Source of the DNA: Halichondria panicea
Lineage: Eukaryota; Porifera; Demospongiae; Suberitida; Halichondriidae
DNA length: 64,000 nucleotides
Direction: 5' to 3'
NCBI RefSeq assembly: GCF_963675165.1
Contig: NC_087386.1
Location: 3,164,169-3,228,168 of the forward strand
Under the pieces are notes generated by a model, which saw only the letters and a program-made list of their open reading frames with translations, had not been told where the DNA came from and did no database searches. The translations under genes were made by a program, and so were the position numbers. Positions 32,701-44,049 of this stretch are shown here, piece after piece. Numbering within the stretch: the stretch's first letter is position 1; each line of letters begins with the position of its first letter.

Positions 32701-35700
32701 TCCACCCTCTTAGTTTTTCTGCATTGCAGTACTGAGTGTGGAGCTGAGTGTTAGGGGTTGGGCTGCAACCCCAGCAACCCCACCCCTAGATCTGCCCCTG
32801 TAATCGCATTAAAGTTTGTGGTGTACTGTAAGACAACCTCAATTTAAAGCGACCCTCCAAATATGTGACACCCTAGAGCTCAGGAAATTTTCTTACCTAT
32901 AAAAGTAACGACAGCTTCAATGACAATAATTTTTTAATGCCGCGTCCTAAATAGAGGTAAAGGAGAGCCACACCCTATCCTCGATTATAGCCCACTGGAA
33001 ACATGTTTTTATGCATCCTGAAACCGAGGCAAGCAGACTACTGTAGGTGGAGTTACTGTAAGAGACCTCTAATTAAGATGACACTTATTAATAATTACGA
33101 AGCCAGAGGTTGCTTCTTTGGGTGGTTGAAACATTATGTTGAATACCTATAGTGTTGCATATTTAGAGGGTCGCATCTTAACTAGAGGTAGCTCTACTCA
33201 GTCTACTTGCCTCGATTCTTAGCTGCTTAAAAACGTGTATTTTCCAATGGGCTATATAGAATCGAGGCTAGGGTGTGACATTAAAAAAAATTGTCAACGC
33301 AGCTGTGGCTACTTTTATAGGTAAGAAATTGCCTAAGCTCGAGGGTGTCGCATATTTGGAGGATCGCCGTAATTAGAGATCTTACGATACCTCCAATTAC
33401 ATGCGACGCGACACCAGGACTTCAACATAATTGTTCAACCTAAAAAAATGACCTCTGGAATCGAAAAGTGTTACCTTAAATTGAGGTCTTACGGTAATCA
33501 TTTCTACACTACAGTACTTGTGTATACAAGATATACGTGACACATCCAATCTTGTTATTTGCTCTTAGCTTGCTAACTACTTCTGTGCTGGATTTACTGA
33601 GGCGGATAAATATTCCCACTATGCCCTCAATGTGCCCTTCTACACTCACTTCACCTCCCCCATCAGGCGATATGCTGACATCATTGTCCATCGTCAGCTG
33701 GCTGCTACTCTTGGTACCAAATGCATGAATGTCAATAAGTATTTCTTCTTCATTATTGCTAATAAACCTTTTAGAATCAAAGATACTATATACTTGCACT
33801 CACTTAGTGTCTCCATATTGTTGTATTGAATCCTTGTGTAATTATTCTGTTTAGGCGAGGGCCCTCCATATCATCGGAGCTGTGACGACGTCCAGGAACA
33901 AGCCATGACCTGTAACAAAAAGAAAAAATCTGCCAAACAAGTTGAGGTACGTAATTTTGTTCTAGAGTGCAGTGCTACCAATAACATCAAAAGTTGTACT
34001 ATATTCATACCTGTACAATTTCTATAATGTGATCACCGTGCATGCAGTCTTCTATAAATACATCTGCTCATTTCCCTGTAGGAGCTCAGTTCAGAGCTGT
34101 TCCTCTCAATCATGATAAAGGCGAGTTGGGTCTTGCTTGTCCTTGAGTGAATCAATTCAGTGCTTCACTCACATAATTAATTTTGTCATACTATCTAGGA
34201 GTGTGGTCCATTTGAGACAAAAGGAATGGTGACGGCAATACTTGACAAGTCATTTGATGTGTATATCAGGGACTTTGGAGTTGTAAAGCGAGTATACTGT
34301 GAGGTATGTGTACATTGTGTAGTTTGGTTTTTCTCGAACCCTTCGTCCTAATGTGAATTCACCCTTGACGCTAATATCTCCCTAAAACCCCCACTTGTAA
34401 TGGTGTTCTTATATATAATGGTATGAGCCACTCTGGACGAGGTGTTTTTAGTAACCCCTTTTGCATTCTTTGAGGCTATGTTTCCATATACATGTAGCCT
34501 TCTGCTGCTAGCTTAATGTACACTGGACTACTGCACTGGGTAGAACTAGGTATAGCAGATAAATAAAATGGAATAAATAAAGCAAAAAAGCGATAATAAC
34601 AATTATTCATTAACAAGAAAAGATGTCTGTACCTTCTGGAAATTCATGGAAACTTGTGCGCATGCCTGTATTAGCCATGTGCCTGTATTAGCCATGTGCC
34701 TGTATTAGCCATGTGCCTGTATTAGCCATGCACGTGCATGTACATGTGTGTTAATGTTCGTTTGTGGCAATGTTTGTTATGCCCCGTAAATTGAATTATG
34801 TGTCCATCCCTTTTATGATCGATCAAATTCATGTGTTTGCCGTACATTATTGCATGCATAACTTGCTGGTTATAATTATAATCACAATTGCATCGATGTG
34901 CACCTGTGGTGTTTTCTAGTGATTCAGAAATACAGTTGGCATTCGATGGGTGTAGGTCTATGATAGACTGCAATCATGAAGTTTTCATCTGCATGTACAT
35001 GCACTCGACAGGCATTAGCTTGTAGCTTGTACAGCTAAAAGACCCTACAATAGTGTTATTGTTTAGTTTTTTTTTTGAGGAATGTGAACAAATTTATTCA
35101 TTGCCATGCACTTAGAAATTGCCGCTAAAGAAGTTCACCTTCTCTAGTCGTGGGAAGGAGCATAGTTCTCAGCTCGTTCTTGAATGGCAGGATTCTGAGC
35201 ACACTTGCACGGAGGTCAGTTGGTACTCGAGACAGAAGTGTAGTGTATATACATAAATTATATAGTTATCATGTGCAGTTTACTAATAATATTTTGTTAG
35301 AACCATCAACAATGTAATAAGCTAAGGATGGAATCTTTGTAATGATTTAGTACTTACATGTATGTCTTAAAAGTTCATTGATGAGACCCATTGTGGCTCA
35401 TAAACTGGCAACTGGTGACTTTATTGGTTTACTTAATTTTCATTCAGGTTCTCAAGGTATTCACTGTGGTGAAAACTTCTGTTCAGAGTGGAAAATCATC
35501 CTTACAATATGAGGTACTTACTCAGTGTATTATATACATCCAACTCGTAAATCAAACCGTTAGTGGCATGCATATACACACTAACAGCGTACCGTAGAAA
35601 CTGGATTATTAGCGCTTACTCGATTATAAGCGTATCTTTATTTTAAGAACATGCTCAACTGAAAGTTGTTTGTACTCGAATTGAAGCGCTTTTCCAATCA

Positions 35701-36229
35701 TGCGAAGGATTATTAGTGAACATTTATATTTAATTTCGTTTATCTATGACCTAGCTAGCTAGCTTGTACAGTGCATGGTAGGCTGGTGATATCTATCTCT
35801 CTGGGCATGCTGTTACCTTGTCTGATCATGCTGAGAGAATGTGGATTTGGTCCTATTATACTATGCTAGTGATTCATTTATTTATCAAGAGTAGCTCTAG
35901 GACCAAATCCAACTCACCTGTGCGCATCGATAGCCATTTCAGCAAAAGGAATACGTTGCGTTCATTTCAGAATTCCTTGACCTTTGACTTTGTACAGACT
36001 GACCCAAAATAGGCAGTTCTTTGTTTAACCGATTGCGTTGTGTGTCTCCTACCGCACGCGGGCATTAGGAATAACCGCGAGTGCGGCAAACAAAGCTTCC
36101 GCGCGCGGTTAATTATGGTGGTAGGCAGAGGTGGGTGACCCTTCTCGGCCACCATAGTGTTAATGATATCAGGCATCATAATTATTATTATTCATTCTAC
36201 AGGTGATGATATATCCTATAGTGACCTGA
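26701..36229 (+). CDS. DIS3L2: DIS3-like exonuclease 2 (DIS3L2), complete, 29 exons
   Basis: A cytoplasmic, exosome-independent 3'-to-5' exoribonuclease; in mammals it degrades oligouridylated RNA. Exons: 26701-26763, 26820-26885, 27424-27477, 27606-27707, 27773-28015, 28285-28350, 28458-28536, 28598-28685, 28892-29036, 29155-29223, 29275-29314, 29669-29781, 30238-30297, 30361-30408, 30469-30537, 30740-30788, 30898-30947, 31126-31182, 31306-31385, 31524-31647, 31802-31861, 31960-32055, 33569-33713, 33855-33946, 34082-34120, 34199-34303, 35116-35214, 35448-35513, 36203-36229. They give 797 residues with every phase closing. There is no PIN domain, which fits DIS3L2 rather than DIS3. Cold-shock domains lie at about 45-280; the RNB domain starts near 305 with [14 protein letters not shown] (Asp320, 326, 328, 329 metal ligands); [20 protein letters not shown] follows later; an S1-like C-terminus ends the protein. 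The intron after 34120 uses a GC donor. The 1.5-kb intron 32056-33568 is filled by repeats. Confidence 0.96.
29925..30139. mobile_element. MITE, 'TACCGTATAGCG' family, in a DIS3L2 intron
   Basis: Begins tactgtagagcgcgaaattt and ends aaatttcgcgctatacggta, near-perfect inverted ends, with internal 'ttttcgtgga' blocks. It is a variant subfamily (gcgcgaaattttcgaggc) shared with 50540-50727. It lies in the intron between the exons at 29669 and 30238. Confidence 0.8.
32824..33496. mobile_element. Inverted-repeat element in the longest DIS3L2 intron
   Basis: Left end tactgtaagacaacctcaat, right end attgaggtcttacggta, inverted. Subterminal 'gacaccctagagctc' and 'gctcgagggtgtcgcat' blocks are also inverted relative to each other. 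No ORF of note. It accounts for about half of the 1.5-kb intron. Confidence 0.7.
34664..34731. repeat. Tandem repeat, 17-bp unit x 4
   Basis: Four consecutive copies of gcctgtattagccatgt, the last ending in c. It lies in the DIS3L2 intron between the exons at 34199 and 35116. Confidence 0.95.
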
Positions 36230-36265
36230 TCAAGTAACCAATGTGAGTGGGATAGTGTCGATCAT

Positions 36266-36271
36266 AATAAA
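36266..36271 (+). promoter_or_regulatory. Probable polyadenylation signal of DIS3L2
   Basis: AATAAA lies 37 bases after the DIS3L2 stop, followed by a T/GT-rich stretch (gactttgtcatttgta). It would give a very short 3' UTR, usual for compact genomes. Confidence 0.55.
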
Positions 36272-36659
36272 TATTGACTTTGTCATTTGTATTAAATTTT
36301 TATGTGTTAAAATTTATCATGTATATATTTGTTTGCACAACTAGTACTGCTGTTCTTTAATCATTTAAGTTGGCTTATGGAAGCTGTAAATATTGTTGTA
36401 TTGAACATTCTAAGCATAATGATGCATGGCCGTTAAGCAGGTACCGTAACACCAGAACATTTTGCGAGTGAAAACCCTTTGCAAATGAGCCAAATCAGCA
36501 AACAAATTACATTTTGCGGTCTAATTTTTATGTTCTTGCAAGGAATGTGATGTCATACAGGTATACCGTAGCCACGGGAGCCGAGGTAGATGTGTACAAT
36601 TAAGCTATGCCCATGTGTGTGTGTGTGTTCTAGCTATAACTGCAATGCTTGCAATGTGA

Positions 36660-38185
36660 ATACAATACAACCGCATTTTTATTGACTCACTTCACTGACG
36701 CCATACACTATATACCCTTCTCGTGTCAGATACGAATGCCACGCATGTCAGCTAGGGCAATGATTATATTATCCTGTACTAGTGAATAAAACAGCTATCA
36801 AACTAAACTATAATATAATGACTATATTTAAACCCTACCAATCATGGGATGCCGTTTGGAGCCTTGGGCATATCACCTAACAACTGACATACTGACTGCA
36901 ATAATAATTATAGACATTAATTTTTTTCACAAAATCGACATGTATACTGTGTATACATTTGATGTACCTAGAATCTTTTGCAAGGATTTATGCGAATTTT
37001 GCAAGTGTTGATCACTTCTCAAAAATAAAATAGTACACACAATCTTTGCCAGAACACAATAGTTTGTTAGATCGCAAAGGGTAAATTTTCTGCTGATTTG
37101 GCTCGATCATTCGAAGGTTTTCTACCCGCAAAATAGTAATATGGTAATAGATATCGAATGTTTGTCATAGATCGATGTATGCATGCTAAAATGAATGTCG
37201 ATGTAGAGATCTGTAATAGTTCTACTGTACATTACTAGTACTAGTACTAATTGTACATATCCATGTCGTTGAGACATAATTATAGTGATGTAGTCCTGCT
37301 TATCTGCATCTCTTTGCTGCTTTGTTATAGTGTTAGCTTTTCCAATCACACTCTCTGCTGCTTCCCTTCCAGCGTAATATGTATCGTGAAGGTAGCAGAT
37401 TTTGTGGAGACGACTTCTCATAATTTTTTATGTGAGGCTATTAGTAGTGCAAGAAATGCATCGTCAAATTAATGTCCCCCAAATTTAGTGCCGACAAGCC
37501 AATATCACTGTATTGTACTCTCATTGCAAGCGTTGCAATTGTGTAACAGCAATAGAATACACACGTGCACACGTACAATGGGCAGCTTTACAGTCTCCCG
37601 CGGTTACACCCCGAGACATAATTATTTGTTATTCATAATTATGCTGATTGGACTCACTTCACAGACGCCATGCACTATACGCTCCTCATGCTTCCAGTGC
37701 ATGCTAGGGCAATGATTGGACTGGAAGCCCAATGAATAAACTATCAGAACTAAGATGACTATATTTAAACCCTACCAATCATGGGATACCATTTGGAGCC
37801 TTGGGCATGTAGAATTTTCACCTAACAACTGACATACTGACTGCAACATAATTTGTTCACAAACTCGACATGTACATACTAAAGTTTTCAAAGTTTGTCA
37901 CAGATCGATGCATGCATGCTAAATGTCAATGTAGAAATCTGTAATAGTTCTACTATACATGACTAATACTTGTATATATCGTTGAGACTTAATTAGTGAT
38001 GCAGTCCTAATAATAGTTCGCTATAATTATCTAGACATCACTAGTTATAGTAGAAAGCACAGAGTACTCCAAGCAATACGATAAGAATGCTTATCTCCAT
38101 TTTTGCTGCTTTGTTAGTTCTTTCGATTACACTCTCTGCTGCTTCCCTTCCAGCGTAATATGCACCGGTAAGGTAACCAGAGAAA
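36660..38185. repeat. Direct duplication of the 3' end of an amine oxidase gene and its downstream flank
   Basis: Unit a (about 36682-37395) and unit b (about 37649-38185) share long blocks: gcagtc/ttactgactgcaa, taaaccctaccaatcatggg, ttggagccttgggcat, cacctaacaactgacatact, then the coding-like tctctgctgcttcccttcca. Unit b joins the intact 3' end of the oxidase at 38041-39555. Unit a carries only the orphan C-terminal piece (minus strand, YYAGREAAESVIGKAN, about 37325-37395). Confidence 0.8.
37325..37395 (-). pseudogene. Orphan C-terminal fragment of a polyamine oxidase-like gene
   Basis: The minus strand encodes YYAGREAAESVIGKAN, matching the last conserved FAD-binding segment of the oxidase copies at 38041 and 42347. 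No upstream oxidase sequence remains. It arose with the local duplication described at 36660-38185 and is not expected to be functional. Confidence 0.75.
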
Positions 38186-39555
38186 TTAGAGGACGTTGCA
38201 GATCCACTGAAGTAAAGGTTTTTCACTGGAGCCGCTAGGAGTTCATGATCTCCAGGTCTAATATCGGTCGAGTAGTAAATGTAGGAGCCCCTGAAGAGGG
38301 GATCGTTTAGCCAGTCAGTTACATAAGACTCGTTAATTGTTATATTGCTGGTTGGGTAGAGAGTATTGAGAATATTTTTAACCTCGACAATTGTGACTGC
38401 TTTATCTTGACGAAGTACTCTGTCAGCCTCAGCTCCTGTGATTTGTACAACCAATATGTTGGGTTGCTCTGGGTAATAGAAGTGGTAATTTAGGAAAATT
38501 GGGTAGTAAGCTCTTCTGCTGCTAGCAATGTAGCCTATCTGCTCTGTTGGATCCCAAAAAGCTTCTGTGAATCGCATGATAAGATGAACGTAGTGACTCA
38601 TTTTGAATCGTTAAATCACCTCTTTCTTTGGTGTTAGTAGCTCTGGAATGAACTGAATTGATTCCTGCTGAAGCACCCCCACACTCACAGTTGATATGGC
38701 ATACTTGGCACAATAGTTTGTCACTCCATTCAAATTTGCAGTCACACAAACACAGTCACCACGGCTTGTATCGACTGCTGTTACTTCAGCATTGAAAACT
38801 ACTCGAGTTTGATTGCTCATCAATTTAGCGTCATTAGCCATGCCTTCAATAATGCTTTCATAACCATTTGGATCAGTCACAAAATAATCGCTTCCTGTAC
38901 GATCAGCACCAGAGACAAAGGCTGTGTAAGTCGGATTATTTTCATGTAAGCAAAGAGATAAGTTTTCTGGTTCTTCTCCTGCATAATAATCGCTGTTGAA
39001 CCACTCAATCCAATCATCAATGTCGCTTTCAGGTGTCCATCCGCCCTGGCTCAGTCCACTGCGAAAATTAACATTGGCACAACCTCCAGATTCACTAAGC
39101 TGCTTTGCAATTATATCTGTTACATTTAAAGCTGCATAAAATTCCTGATTGCGAAATTGTGCTTCGTCTGGTTGATTGCCTAGTGAGTCATAGTTTGTCA
39201 GGGAGTCATAATCAAGGTACAAACCTCGCAAATCACTGTACCTGTGTGCTATTTTCCAGAGAGGATTTAAATCAGGCTGAGTTTTATCAACTCCTTGAAT
39301 CCAAGCACACCCCTTTGAAATTGTCACTCCACCCATTTCAACACTACATACTCTTCCACCAATTTTTTCGCTGCCTTCCAAGATGAGTATATTGTTTATG
39401 CCACCTTCTTGCAGTCGCTCTGCAGCAGAAATCCCAGCCATTCCTGCACCAATGATAATCACATCTGCATTCAGATCAGAATCGGAGGGACAGGCCTGGC
39501 TGGAGCTCAGCCTCATTAAAACAAACAAGCCAAGCAATTTTAGAAGATAGCTCAT
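38041..39555 (-). pseudogene. Secreted FAD-dependent polyamine oxidase-like gene, copy 1, with one in-frame stop
   Basis: An intronless frame of 504 codons starts at the ATG at 39555, which is followed by a hydrophobic signal segment. ADVIIIGAGMAGISAAERLQ is the FAD dinucleotide-binding motif, followed by LILEGSEKIGGRV (GG motif). A central amine-oxidase domain and a C-terminal FAD segment (NLYFSGSATSSNFSGYLTGA, YYAGREAAESVIE) are intact. Codon 315 is TAA (38611-38613), between KKEVI and RFKMSHYVHLIMRF, where copy 2 reads Gly. The tail ends in a hydrophobic stretch (ISILIVLLGVLCAFYYN) that may be a membrane anchor or GPI signal. The family oxidises polyamines to aldehyde plus H2O2. Nonsense mutation, polymorphism or assembly error are all possible. 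Everything else looks under constraint. Confidence 0.85.
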
Positions 39556-39714
39556 GTTTGCCTGCTCTAGATTCAAGGTATAATAACTATAGAATGAGCA
39601 TAATAGCTAGGAGCACATGATATATAGCCCAGGGAGGTTGTAATCATTAATTTTAGTATTCATTGGATGAGGGCCAGACACTCGGTCGTTGTAAAAACTT
39701 CAGCCCATGCCACT

Positions 39715-40694
39715 TAATAATACCCACCAGAAAATTCTACCCGATACTTCAAAAAGGACACTGAATTAGAAGTTACAGAATTAGACCCCCCAAAAAATCA
39801 AAACCATGCACACACAAAAACATACCCTCGAGAAGATCATTGAGATCTATACCTGTGCACAAAATCATACCCTCCAAACGTCACACCCCCCCCTAGTCTT
39901 GCAAGCCACGCCCCTTCACTGAAAGAAGGGTCTGGAGTAGCCTCGAGACCAGGCCGATTAATTTTAATCGGCGTGGTCTCGAGGCTAGGTCTGGAGTTGT
40001 TCCTGTGGAATTTAATTTAGATTAGCTATCAGCATGCCAATATGTGGGTGTGATTGTGTGTGTGGTTTTAAGATATGAGTGGGTGGACAATGACGTTTCA
40101 GAAATCTGCAATCTGATTGGTAGCACCAACACTGGCACAGATAACAACTCCTTCTTTCTGTGAAGGGGCATGGCTTGCAAGACTAGGGGGTAGCAGGGTT
40201 TAATCTAGGGGGGGGGCTGGGGTGAACCTTCCCCCCCAAAATGCTCATCTTCCCCCCAAAATGTTCATATAATAATGACATCATCACATGAGTACTGTCT
40301 ATGATGTGGAATATGTAACTAGATCTACTATGATGCACTAGCATGTAATAGGGGGTGTGGTCAACAAATGTGGGAGTGGCCAAACATTTTGCGGCATGCG
40401 TAAACCTTCCCCCCAAAACTTTTAATCCTAGATGAAACCCTGAGTGGTAAACGTTTTGGAGGTTATGATTTTGGTATTGTTTCTGATATGATTTTCTGGG
40501 GGGTCTGTTTTCGTGTGTGCGCAGGTATGATTTCCTCGAGGGTAATGATTTTTGTGCATGGGTGTATTTTCTCTGTTTAACTTTTGGGTATGATTTTCTG
40601 GAGTATACTTTTGTGGGGGACTGATTCTGCAAATTCAGCAAATTCAGTGTCCTTTTTACAGTGTCAGCATATTTAGGGTAGCATTTTCTGGTGG
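39715..40694. mobile_element. Nested inverted-repeat elements upstream of oxidase copy 1
   Basis: The outer termini are taataatacccaccagaaaa (about 39715) and its inverted match ttttctggtgggtattatt (ending about 40694), with 'aaaaaggacactgaatt' inverted just inside. Within lies a smaller element, 39891-40190, ending in ctagtcttgcaagcc on both sides and related to TE2. Inside that is the hairpin 39938-39989 (gtagcctcgagaccaggccg, reversed). The layers imply at least three successive insertions. Confidence 0.75.
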
Positions 40695-40959
40695 GTATTA
40701 TTGTCACTGATTATATTCCATAGGCTAAGGGCAAGCCAACTTAATTACATGCTTCACGGATGCAAGCAGGTATCTTTTTGTGAAAATAAAAACTACCCAC
40801 TCCATAGTCTTATAAGGCTTATTTGTTACCACAACTTACAAGTGTGGTTTGGGAAGCCTAACATTCTTTTTTTTACTGGCATGCCTGGTCCATAAATAGT
40901 TTGTGAAAATGTGGCTTGGCCTAAATTTGGGCATAGATTTTAACTCTTGGGGGTATATA

Positions 40960-41230
40960 GGGTTGGTAGATTATGCTAGCATAATTTTGAGCATAATAGG
41001 TAGGCAGTTTTAAGGACATTTTTAGCTGCAGTTTCAGTAAAAAAATTTGCCGCGGCCGTTAAAACGTGCGGTCGTCAAGGTAGTAATTGCACGTCGTGAT
41101 TGCACGTCGTTAATGACAACGTGCAATTACTGATACGCGATTAATCACTGTACGAATCACAGTGAATAATAGACAACATGCAATTATGAGAATAATAGGC
41201 AGAATACAGGTCAGTACGAGTTATAGTATT
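40960..41230. repeat. Dispersed repeat related to 16514-16660
   Basis: Shared blocks include ttggtagattatgctagcat and caattatgagaataataggc, then caggtcagtacgagt. The segment 41085-41170 is rich in 'caattacgtgcaatt / tgcacgtcgt' words that recur at 44580-45030. No coding content. Confidence 0.6.
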
Positions 41231-41699
41231 AAGAAGTACTGGTGGTGAATTATCTCCTTGCAATTCTATTATAGTGTTAATATAGATAGAGTCACGTGGC
41301 AATTAATTATAGTTTTATGTTACTTGTGTGGATGGCATGGGGACTATGTTGTGCTTTGGAGGAATAATATGGGAATAATAGCCGATTTGAAAAGAATAAT
41401 TGAAAAGAATAATAGGCAATTTAATAGGCTGTTTACTTGAGCATACATAAGGTAATAATATACTTGAGCATAATCTACCAACCTCTAATTGGGGGTGTTC
41501 ATGTTGTAACACTCTATACTCAGTATACCAAGTGGCTGATATCAGGGTGAGTTTTGTGCAGTAAACATTTAGCTAGTAATCCGTGCCAAATCAAATGGCC
41601 GGTAAATATTGAGGTGGCCGTACTTCAGAGAGCCGGAATAACGAGAGTCTACTGTAATTCATCACGAACACAGTTTAAATAAGCAAATAAATTATTATG

Positions 41700-42135
41700 T
41701 ACATGGTTCACTTATTAAATGAAAGCACCGCGGGTGCTGATGCCTCAGTGGAGATGATGCCAAAGCTACATAACACAAAGCTACTATAACACAGTGACAC
41801 ATTATAATTATCATGATGAACATTTTTAATTTTGCTGCCAAATAAAAGAGTGGGTAATGCATATGATCGACCATGATTGTTGCGAACTACTAAGTGGAGT
41901 AGCAACACTTGGTGAACAAGTTTTGCTACGCACTCTTCTGAAAAGGCTGCAATGGCATTCCAAGTAAGCAAAACTAGGCTAGAACGAAGCATTATTTTGC
42001 AAATCCACGGATTAAAATATGACTAGAAGCCTATAGAAACTCTTACTTGCACTTCATTGATCCTGGAGCAGCTGGCAGTCAACACACAAACACACTACCG
42101 TATACCTTGCTTGCGCATGCGCACCGAGGCATAAA
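41700..42135. repeat. Dispersed repeat R2, copy 1
   Basis: Starts near gaaagcaccgcgggtgctga, then tgcctcagtgga, and ends near cttgcgcatgcgcaccgagg, cat. It aligns with 51210-51640 in the same orientation (shared blocks aagttttgctacgcactctt and cattattttgcaaat). A 5' fragment recurs at 58620-58670. Preceding it, 41580-41657 resembles a reversed copy of the sequence at 7285-7345. Confidence 0.75.
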
Positions 42136-42346
42136 AATTATTGTCATTTACAAGTCAGCGTGCATGTATATATAATTGTTATGTCTTGAATAGTATCTGC
42201 AAAAATTGTCTGATCTCTCCCGTTATTTGGCATCCTCTAGCATGCAATTTCTCGCATTGCAAATGTGTTTCTTCAGGGAATTTAATTTAAGACACAATTA
42301 TAATTATAACCAGTTTCTCAGTAGTTCATGCATGCATGTTATCAAC

Positions 42347-43849
42347 TCAAGTGAGCATGTCCCAAAGTATTCTAAGCAGGACAATGAATATGTTTGTGTG
42401 TTCATTTATTGCTTTGCTGGGTTTGAGTTGCCCAATCACCTTTGCCGCCGTTTCTCTACCAGCAAAGTATGCACCACCAGCGAAATTTACAGATGTAGCG
42501 CTGCCATTCAAGTACAGGTTTCCAATCGGGTCTCCTAAACGCTCAAAGTCACCAAATCTTAGATCACTTGAGTAGTCAATGAATGATCCTCTAAATACCG
42601 GATCAGATAACCAGTCCCCTATAGCTGAATTCACAACAGTGACGTTGGCAGTAGGGTACATCGTACTCAGAATTTGCTCAATTTCAGAAATAGTGACAGC
42701 TTTATCTTGAGTGAGAATTCTTCTTGCGTTTTCTCCTGTTACTATTGCCTCCAAAACCTTTGGATGTTCTTCGAAGGTCAGGTGGTGATCCAGAAAGACG
42801 GGATAGAGCCCTTTAATGTTGGAAATATAACCAACCTGCTGTGTTGAATCCCAGAATACTTCGCTAAACTCCATAACAATAATTATGAATGTAAATTGAC
42901 ATACCAAATCTTCCAATAACTTCTTGTTTCCATTCTGGTAGCTCGGGAATGAACTGAATTTCTTTAGCCTGAAGCACTCCCACGCTCACAGTTGGAATGG
43001 CGTATCTACCGCAGTACTGTTTGGCCTCTCCATTCAAATTTGCAGTCACACAAACACAATCATTACTGCTCCAATCAATTGTTGTAACTACAGCACCAAG
43101 GAGTAGTCTTGCTTCTTTTGTTTGTTTCACTTCACTTCATCAGCCATGCATTGAATAATCTTTTCGTACCCATTTGGATCAGTCACATAAAAATCAGTTG
43201 CTTCACTTCCAGGTGAAGTAAAATTCGTGTATGTTGGGTCGAGCAGAGACAAGCAGAGAGCCACATTATCTGGTGTTGTTCCTTGACTATAGTCGCTCTT
43301 GTACCACTCAATCCACTTATCAATGGGTGTTTCCGTGGTCCATCCGTTCACATTTAATCCATATCGCAGGGTAACACCGTCACACTCTCCAGATTTTTCT
43401 AGTCGAGTTACCAAATCATAAGATGATTTTAAAGCATTAACATAGTCATTCCAACGAAACAGTGATTCATTTGGTTGATTGCTTTGTGTGTCATAGTTCG
43501 TCAGAGAGTTATAATCAGGATAGAAACCTCGCAGACCACCGTACTTCTGTGCTAATTCCCAAAGAGGGTGTAGATCAGGATCAGCTGGGTCTATTCCTTG
43601 AATCCAACCAGGCCCAAGTGAAACGGTCACTCCGCCAATTTGAGTACTCTTCATTCTTCCACCAACTCTGTTGCTGCCTTCCAATATGATAATGTTGTTT
43701 ATGCCGTGCTCTTGTAGACGCTGTGCCGCAGAAATTCCTGCCATTCCTGCACCAATGATGATCACATCTGCATGTGCATCAGAGTGACAGCTTAGACTGG
43801 AGCTCAGCCTGATCAGCAGTGTAAAGAAGAGTAATTGAAGAGAAATCAT
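42347..43849 (-). pseudogene. Secreted FAD-dependent polyamine oxidase-like gene, copy 2, with two frameshifts
   Basis: Intronless, starting at the ATG at 43849 with a signal peptide. ADVIIIGAGMAGISAAQRLQ and GGRMK mark the FAD site. The reading frame is lost near 43127, where a five-base unit is duplicated in tandem (gaagtgaagtgaaac on the coding strand), and again near 42875, where four extra bases lie between SIYIH and MEFSEVFWD. Outside these points it aligns with copy 1 to the C-terminal FAD segment (NLYLNGSATSVNFAGGAYFA) and a hydrophobic tail. Two independent indels suggest a pseudogene, but the otherwise preserved sequence means sequencing error cannot be excluded. Confidence 0.85.
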
Positions 43850-44049
43850 GTTTGTTCTAGCATAGATAGTAATTATAGTAGACTAGTCCTCAACTTAGAC
43901 TACATGTACTATCTATGGTTCTATAGTCATCTAGAGTCTAGTTGGGCAGAGCCAAACCTGCATGGCAGTAGGAGAACACCCTTTTCCACATTAATTAAGA
44001 TTAATTTATTATGGCTGAACCAGTATAAACTCTGGCTGATAATTAATTA

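Noticed and set aside
38601-38621. Micro-intron to bypass the stop in amine oxidase copy 1
   Set aside because: The only GT..AG pair would give a 23-bp intron and remove conserved RFKM residues, so it is unlikely to be spliced.
40183-40707. 174-codon minus-strand frame rich in KSYPK repeats
   Set aside because: It translates the imperfect 'ggtatgattttctgg' repeats of the inverted element at 39715-40694, not a gene.
42887-42922. Possible 36-bp intron (GTATGT...GGAG) in amine oxidase copy 2
   Set aside because: Removing it puts TAG in frame immediately after the join, so it does not restore the reading; a 4-base insertion explains the break better.
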